Assembly (NCBI GenBank): GCA_012934845.2
Contig: WNNJ02002954.1
Location: 1-64,000 of the forward strand
Length of the DNA: 64,000 bases
Direction of reading: 5' to 3'
Source of the DNA: Pomphorhynchus laevis
Taxonomy: Eukaryota > Acanthocephala > Palaeacanthocephala > Echinorhynchida > Pomphorhynchidae
Positions 39,001 to 48,000 of the stretch are shown here, one piece after another. Positions within the stretch are counted from its first letter, which is position 1. Every line of letters begins with the position of its first letter. A model generated the notes under the pieces. The model ran no database searches, had not been told where the DNA came from, and saw only the letters and a list, made by a program, of their open reading frames with translations. The position numbers were made by a program, and so were the translations under genes.

Positions 39001-42000
39001 GCTTGTTGCGCGTGTGGACCTTATAGTTATTCTTTATATGCAAAAATGTGTATCCGTTGGTTACGAGGCACTGAATTTCTCACAGGATTCCAAAAGAAAT
39101 ACGTTTTTTATAAATTGGTAGTGCGAAAAATCGCTTGAAACTGTGGTCCAGGAGCCAAAGCTGGATACGATTGATTATAAATGCATATGAGCTGCTAAAA
39201 AACTGGACTTTGATCATCAGCTACATCAGTCTAGTGTATCACTCTGAGACGCCCCTAACCACCCAGCAGTCATCGTCAGTTGGATGAAGTGGTTAGGGTG
39301 CGTTTCGGCTGCTTTTATGATAACTGTAAAGACCCCAACAATTCCTCACGATGATAAACGAAACTCAGGTGCATGAAGCGTTTTTACTGGCTTGTTAAGC
39401 GTGTGGACCTTATAGTTATTCTTTATATGCACAAATGCGTATCCGTTGGTTACGAGGGCACTGAATTTCTCACAGGATTCAGAAAGGAATACGTTTTTAT
39501 AAATTGGTAGTGCGAAAAATCGCTTGAAACTGTGGTCCAGAAGCCAAAACTGGCTATGATTGGTTATAAATTCATATGAGCTGCTAAACAACTGGACTTC
39601 GATCATCAGCTCAATCAGTCTAATGTATCACTCTGAGACGCTCCTAACCACCTAGCAGTCATCGTCAGTCGGATGAAGTGGTTAGAATGCGTTTCGACTG
39701 CTTTTGTGATAACTGTAAAGACCCCAGAAATTCCTCACGATGCTAAACGAAACTCAGGTGCATAAAGCGTTTTCACTGGCTTGTTGCGTGTGTGGACCTT
39801 ATAGTTATTCTTTATATGCACAAATGCGTATCCGTTGGTTACGAGGGCACTGAATTTCTCACATGATTCAGAAAGGAATACGTTTTTATAAATTGGTAGT
39901 GCGAAAAATCGCTTGAAACTGTGGTCCATGAGCCAAAACAGGCAACGATTGATTTTAAATCCATATGAGCCATTTAAAATCCATATGATTTAAAATCCAT
40001 ATATATATTTATATCACTATGTTTTCCTCATGAAGAGGCATAAACACCAAGCAGCATTCTATATATCCTCATCAGATCAAGAAATAGAACCGAATTATTC
40101 TCGCAATATTCAAAGTCGCTACGTATGCCCAGTCATCCTATGTGTGACGACAAACTTCAACAACGGTATACGCGTTGCGCTCTAACGGAGCTCATCAGCA
40201 CCGTGACTTTAATAATCATCCATAGGCACCTTAAAACACGCTTAAACAATGTTTAAAGCTCGAAAAACAGAACTACCCTTAACCTGAATCATCAGATGAA
40301 ATTTAGCATAAGCTCTGTGCATGTCAGTGCGTATTGCGGTTTAAACATGCATCAGACACTAAATTCCTTTTAATAGAAATGCTGTTTTACATGAACACTT
40401 TAAAGTGTACAAATATATAAAATATAATTTGTTGTTACACCTGCCCTGGGACACACAATGGTGTACTCGTAAATAAATCACTATGTTTTCCTCATGAAGA
40501 GGCATAAACACCAAGCAGCATTCTATATATCCTCATCAGATCAAGAAATAGAAACGAATTATTCTCGCAATATTCAAAGTCGCTACGTATGCCCAGTCAT
40601 CCTATGTGTGACGACAAACACCAACAACGGTATACGCGTTTCGCTCTAACGGAGCTCATCAGTACCGTGATTTTAATAATCATCCATAGACACCTTAGCA
40701 CATGCTTAAACAATGTCTAAAGCTCATATATATAAGAGGATTAGTCAAATCGGCGTTGCTCGAGATTGTCGTGATGACAATTCTTTCCAAATCTATTTAT
40801 ATACATTAGAATATTTTTGAAACTGGCGCTCTGGGTCCATTAAAGACTATTTTATATATAATAAGTATTAATTGAAGCAGAGTCTGCTTCAATTAATAAA
40901 GTCTGAATACTTTATACAAACAATATATAATATTATTGTTATATAATATAAGAATATATTATATGCTGAATATATACAAATAATTGATGAAATTGTAATG
41001 ATTAATATTTCTATTTATGTTAAGGAGACCTTGTCAACATTAGCTTTCAAAGATATATCACAATTTCTTATTGGTGATCATGCTGATAATAGTATTTTTC
41101 CTCTCTGGGAAAAGTTTGCAAATCGAAATATCCAGTAATTGATGAAGTTCATCAATTTATTTAACGATGATATTTTAGATTAACCAGAAGAGGAGATAAT
41201 ATCATTGGTAAAAGCGTCGCTCGAATATCTTATCAACCGACAATGTTGAGGCATCCTTTGTTATTGAAATTTATTGAAGAAAACCCGACCGGTGCATCGT
41301 ATAAGCCTGTTGCCAAGCAAGCTCTTGATTGCTTTGGTGGTATATTAAGATACGGAAAAATTCCAGATAAAGGTTTCGAAAAAGAAGATTATCTACAAAT
41401 AATTGACTCCATTTTTAAGCCATGTCTTCTACCAATAACATCAAATGTAAGTTAGTCAAATTATTAGTGTAACATTGCTTAGTTCGAGGCAATTCGGATG
41501 TAATTCTCGTAGCGTTCACAATTTAATCACATTATATCTTCTAATACATAAATTAAACTTTTTTAGCTGTGCAAACTTACGTAGTATGTAGTAGTTTATT
41601 GGAAAAATACTTTACTTATTTATAATTTTATCGTATTGGGCGTGATAAATTAAACTATAGCGGATTTATAACAACTACATATCGCAAGCCAGAATCCCAT
41701 CCAGTAGTTATTTACATTACCACAAATGTATGATTAAATGAACAGTGAGTTTCAATGAAGCACTAAGAATGTGAAGGATTTGCTTAAATTATTAACATCT
41801 CAAAACTAATTTAACAAATATTTAAAATATACTTATAACAAGGGAATATAAGGAAGAATATAAACCGATAATTTGCAAAAATTAAACGTCATGCGAAAAA
41901 TGAATGGATTGTAACAAAACAATATGCTGTGCTTTCATACTGTAATGAGACTAAAATGGGACAAATACTTTTACGGAAGTTCCAGACTATTAGTAATGAT

Positions 42001-45000
42001 ATCCCATATAGAACTAACTAATTGAAAGTGAACTCATTAATTGGGTGCATTTCGAACTTCTTGAAGACAAAACATGCTTCATCAATCCAAAAATTAAACT
42101 TTTTTCATATGCTGCGTCGCATTAAGACGTTAAGTCACTAGGGTTAATTAAAGTATTAACGTTATTAACTGGATATTAAGACGTCAAGTCACTAACGTCT
42201 TAGTGACTTAACGTTAAGTCATTAACGTTAGTAACAGGATATTAACTCCTAACTTTGCACATTCAGTAGAAGATGAAATTGATGTATTTTGTTGTTTTAT
42301 TTCACCACCACACACGGTTTTATCACACCTTTCCGTCTCGGATTCCTCAACACTAGGTATATTTTAGTGTTTCTTGATATAAAGAAGATACATTCAGTAG
42401 TGACTATTTTTTTGACGATAGTTCAAAAGCTAAAATAAGAAAAAATAATAAAATAAGAACAAAAGCTTCACTTTAACATTTGTAAAGCACTAAAGAGAAA
42501 CGATATGCTATGCTTTCATACTGTAATGAGACTCAAATGGGAAAAATACTTTTACGGAAGTTCCAGTGAGTGAAAGTGAGTTCGAATTTTTTGAAGACAA
42601 AGCATAATAACCTAATATTCAAATTAGATATACATATATCTGTTATAATATTCAAATTTATGATTTTCATACGCTTTATACAAATTTAGATTTAGCAAAT
42701 ATTAAAGAAGCGTTAAAAAATTAATTAATCTTATATAAGATAAGATATGTCATTTGTCATTTGACAAATGGCATTTTGGAGATTCAATAAGAAACTTCCA
42801 ATCCTTTAAAGTATCTTTCAGATAATTTAAGCTTGTACTTTTATAATTGCATCCGTCACACCTATAAAACAAAAGTTTTTTTATGATGAATTATATAATA
42901 ATTATTTAAGAAAATAATATGAATTGCATTCATAATGAAATTCATGGTTTGCAACACGATCCTGAAACGTGTTGCAAAACAACACGACAAAACATTTAAT
43001 TTCATGTACAAAAAACAGCTCGAAATATTTTCTGTGAATAGCAAAATTAAATGTAACATGAAAATATAATAATTGAAAATAATATTAAAATATAACACAC
43101 AAAAGGAATAAATTTTAGAATATAAACACATACGATTTTAGTTTGACTCGATTTTATCAAGTCACTGTTTTATAATGGATAAAAAGGGTATAAGGATTGA
43201 ATAAGATAATAAAACTATACCTATATTATATTGGAATCCAAAATTACATAAAAATCCAATAAAACCTAGGTTCATATGTAGTGCGTTTAAATGTACATTA
43301 AAACCACTTTCTGTCTATATGAATAAAATACTTGAAGTAATTAAAGCACACTTTAAAAAAATATTGCAAGGTAATCGAAATTAATATTGGTATAAAACAC
43401 TATTTCAGTATTAATTCTACAAAAGAATTTTTAGAACAGACAAAAGGAATAAATTTTCAAAATATAAATACGTACAAGAAACATATTTTTGCATTACCAC
43501 TCATTACCACTCATCAAAGATTAAAATTTGGAAAGATTATATATTTGATGGAATATAAAATAAAATGAAAATATCAAACAAAGATAAACATTTGAAAAGA
43601 TTATATCTTTGATAAAATTAGAGAGTAAATGAAAATAACAAAGAGTTATAAAAGAAAAGATCAAATTAATAAAGTTATGTGTACAGAACTTACTAAATTA
43701 AAGCATAACTATATAATAACAACTATTGATAAAGCTAATAATAACTTTGTCTTCATATGCAAAAAGCTTTATTATGATATACTAATGAAAGAGGTTAATT
43801 CTAATGATTTAAATGTAAATCCAACATATGAACGTAGTGAGTTGAGTTTAGAAACAATTATTACAAATCATTGTTCTATAATGGATAAGAAGGGTATAAA
43901 GGTTGAATTAGATAATAAAACTATACCTATATTATATTGGAATCCAAAATTACATAAAAATCCAATAAAACCTAGATTCATATGTAGTGCGTTTAAATGT
44001 ACATTAAAACCACTTTCTGTCTATATGAATAAAACACTTAAAGTAATTAAAGCACACTTTAAAAAATATTGTAGGATAATCAAAATTAATACTCGTATAA
44101 CACACTATTTCAGTATTAATTCTACAAAAGAATTTTTAGAAAATACAAAAGGAAAAAAATTTTAAAATATAAATACATACGATTTTAGTACGCTTTATAC
44201 AAATCTAGATTTAGTAGATATTAAAGAAGCGTTAGTAAAATTAATTAACCTTATATTCGGAAAAAGATATACATATATATGTTATAATAATTATAACGCC
44301 TATCTAACAAAAAATAAGCCATCAAGTTTAAAAATTAAACTATCAAGACGTAGGCTCACTGCTGATGAGGTCCACCTACGCTGATTGTAGTGTACAATGC
44401 TGCATCTAGGATTAAAGAATTCACACGAGGATAATTTACGAAGCCGACCAAATGATGAGCATCAAATAAATATAAATATATGGATAAAATTGAATTAATA
44501 GAATCCTTAAATATTTTGATAAATCAAAATTATTTAAAGGTAAGAACATTTATATTTATACACGTAAAAGATGTTCCAATGGGTGGTAATAGTAGCCCAA
44601 TTATAGCTGGCTGATTTTTAAGCTTTATAGAATACGAATTTGTTCATAACTGTTTAAAAAATAAATCTAAATTATATAAAGATATGAAATATATGTTTCG
44701 ATACATTGATGATATGTGCGTATTTAACTCTAATAATTTTTATTCAATAAGTGAACAAATTTATCCAGGTAGCCTTATTCTTAATAAAATCAATATTAAT
44801 GATAAAGAAAGTATATATCTAGATATGAACATTAAATTTACATCAATTAAAACTATTTTTAATTTATATCGTAAAGAAATATATGTTTTGATACATTGAT
44901 GAAATATGTGTATTTAATTCTAATAATTTTTATTCAATTAGTGAACAAATTCATCCAAAGAGCCTTAAAAATAAATCTAAACTATATATAAGACATTTTT

Positions 45001-48000
45001 GTATACATTAATGATATATGTGTATTTAACATCATCCACATTAGATATTCAACTTTAGGTGGGCCTTCAGAACCGCTTGTGTAAACTAGCGGCATGTGCA
45101 TTCAACATGTGTATTTATAAATAATTAACTAAGTGAATTTACTAATTCACTTAGTTAATTCACTTAGCTAATTTAATCTAATAATTTTTATTCACTAAGT
45201 TAACAAATTTATCAAAGTAGCCTTAATAAAAAAAGTATATATTTAGATATTAACATTAAATTATTAAAAACAATTGATGTATATAAAATGTAATTAATAT
45301 TACTATGAAAAATGTAATTTTAGCTAGGGCCCGTCTATCTCCTAAGAGAAGAGCTATACTGTTACATTTTAAAGCAGCTTACAAATTGCAATGATCCAAA
45401 TGCATTCAAGCGTAATTGGGAACTTCTCTGGCTAGTAACAGGACTGTTTGCACCAAGGAAAGAATTTGCTGACATGCTGATCCATTTCTTCAAATCGAAG
45501 GATAACAAAATCGCACAATCAAGTCTAAGTCGACTTCTAAAAATACAAAAGTATATTAGTAGCTAATGCTTTTTATCAGAATTTTACAAATCTTTAATAT
45601 TTTGGTTTAAAAATTAATTATTTCTTTCTGCTGAAAGAAAATTTTAATTTTTAACTTACTACCTTTAAATTACTTAATCTTAAATTGGCTCTATTTCGAG
45701 GCATCATGTCCAGAACTCCAATGATTTAAAAAACTAAATCATTTTTTGGCAGAAATAAATTGAATACGAATGATCTGCTTGAAACCAAATTGCAAAGGCA
45801 TGCTTTTAAAAGCTGTTCTCAAATAAAGAATTTCTTTATCTTTTAATTAATTTTATAATTAATATTTTAATAAAATAATAATTGGTTCATTTATTAACAC
45901 AAACGTTCAGCAGCACTTGCTTATTGAAACATAATTGTAATAAAATAATTTTAAATACACATTTTTAATAATTAATGAATCACAAGTATGCATTAATAAT
46001 TAAAAATTAAAGAAAATTAATTAATTAATTAAAGAAAATTATTGAATCATTGAAACACATTAATTATTAATACAAATTATAAATTATAATACAAATAATA
46101 TAACAAGTATTATATAAATACCAATATAGTATACGCTGTAGTTTTACGATGTATATTTTCCGTTGTAGATCTGGTGAAAGGAAGTTGCCTCCGACACTAA
46201 TTGAAATTGATTCAATACAAAACAGAGCATATCGATTATTTCATCAGATTAAATTTCCAGATAACTCGGATAGTCTAGTGGAAATCGACTGTATAAGTAA
46301 AGAATCTGATATTTCTGCAAAATTAGCAAGTTCACTTAAGCTTGTCAGTCCTAACGAGTACGCACTGCTAATAAAGACAAATAAAGAAGGTAAATAGAAC
46401 TTACTGCAATTACTTACTGTTTAGCTTCACATTTAGTTATTTCTATAACTCCCGAGCAATATTTCTTTGATTTTATAAGACATAACAGTGACCAGTATTC
46501 AAAGGATAATGCATACAAAGGTACTTGTTTTATTCTTCAAATTAGTAGTTAATTACTAATTTTGGTCGAATAATATGATATAACAATCTAGAACAACATC
46601 TTTATCGAAAACAAATATTCTGCTTCTGCATTAATAAAAAATATTATGTCTAATAATACATTATGTTTGGTATAAAAATTAATTATTAATTAATTTTAAT
46701 TATTAATAATTATTAATTAATAATTATTAATATGAACTTGATGTGCGTACGATTACTTATTAGTAAGTTGCTGGTCGTACTTGCTGTGATCGAACACATA
46801 CATAACAGATAAAACTAACTACAAAGTGGAAAGGATACAGTAAATACAGTAATACAGACAATTACTGTACAGTAATTGTCTTCATTAGAGCATATGCAGC
46901 AATCGTCGTTACAAAATTAACACATACTTTCAGACATCTTAAATTCACAGAATATAAATCCTCATTAGATCAACATAGTGAAGAAATATGACTCACAAAC
47001 GCAATTTTTGTCGTCAGCAAAGTTGGAAAATAATGATTCTTCTTATATCTAGGTGAATCCCTATATTGGTGAATTGTACTGATCCCGAATAATCCCAATT
47101 CAAAAGATGATACGCCAAATAAATATCTTCAATTATTTTTTTTTGGTTTCCCGCAAATGGGCCCTTATTAAAATTGTTATTATTATACATTTTCATTAAT
47201 GTTAGTTTGGCGAATCATTGAATATATTCGCTTGACTATTGAGTTTTCGGATTGATGCTCGTCGAATCGCCAAGGACACACACTTTGCAAGGATGAATGA
47301 TATGTCGCTCCGAAGTTTAGTGATGCATTTGTGATAGGGTGTATTGTGTTTAACCGCTTGTTGTCTTGCGATCTGTCGTAGTACACTGTCTGCACTGGGC
47401 CCTATGCTTCCTAGCGCCGAAAACGTGAGAGGGTGAAACGCAGAGCACTCGATCTTTACTACTCTTTCAACATATTTAGTTCGTTTTCTATTCTCATGAT
47501 AGTTATGTGTGTTATTCATCCGTTGGGCATACGATGAGGCAAGTGGATTAAAAACACAAACGTCCATAAAGGACCGCTCCATCGTTGTTCCGAACAGATT
47601 ATTGCACGCTATGTCTAATCGAGCCGACCTGTCTGTGGTTGTATTGATGTTGTCAAATGTCATTAAATCTGGTACTGGTAGGAGTATGGGCTCTTCAATT
47701 ATTAGAGTATTTTCAATTATTAATATTAATAATTAATAAAAATAGTTCTTCAAAAATAATACAACTATCTAGCCTACCACATCAAACAAAAACAATATAA
47801 TTTACTATCCATATTTATCCAAACCCATTAAACACGAACAATATAATTTACTCATAAAGAATTATTGGAGGAAAGTAGAAAAAGGTAAGTAGAAAAAATA
47901 TAAAAAGTAAAGAGGTAAGTAGAAAAAATATGATTTTTTGAAGATGCTAACAGAAGTAGTTAGCGAAATATCAAATAAAATTTTCCTTCTTTATTTGATC

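Noticed and set aside
38449-39929. Antisense ORFs in the 389-base array as genes
   Set aside because: Their similarity follows from the repeat itself; there is no known domain, and unit-to-unit differences do not show coding constraint by eye.
40060-40090. Second CTGATGAG (minus strand) in each 249-base repeat
   Set aside because: Followed by AU-rich sequence without stem II or GAAA, so not a ribozyme core.
44350-44400. CTGATGAG box within the Penelope-like region, possible hammerhead
   Set aside because: No GAAA box follows a stem II, and no pairing stem I is present.
46495-46519. Longer form of myosin exon 28 ending at 46519
   Set aside because: The donor exists, but the frame then does not join exon 29; the donor at 46494 gives a consistent phase.
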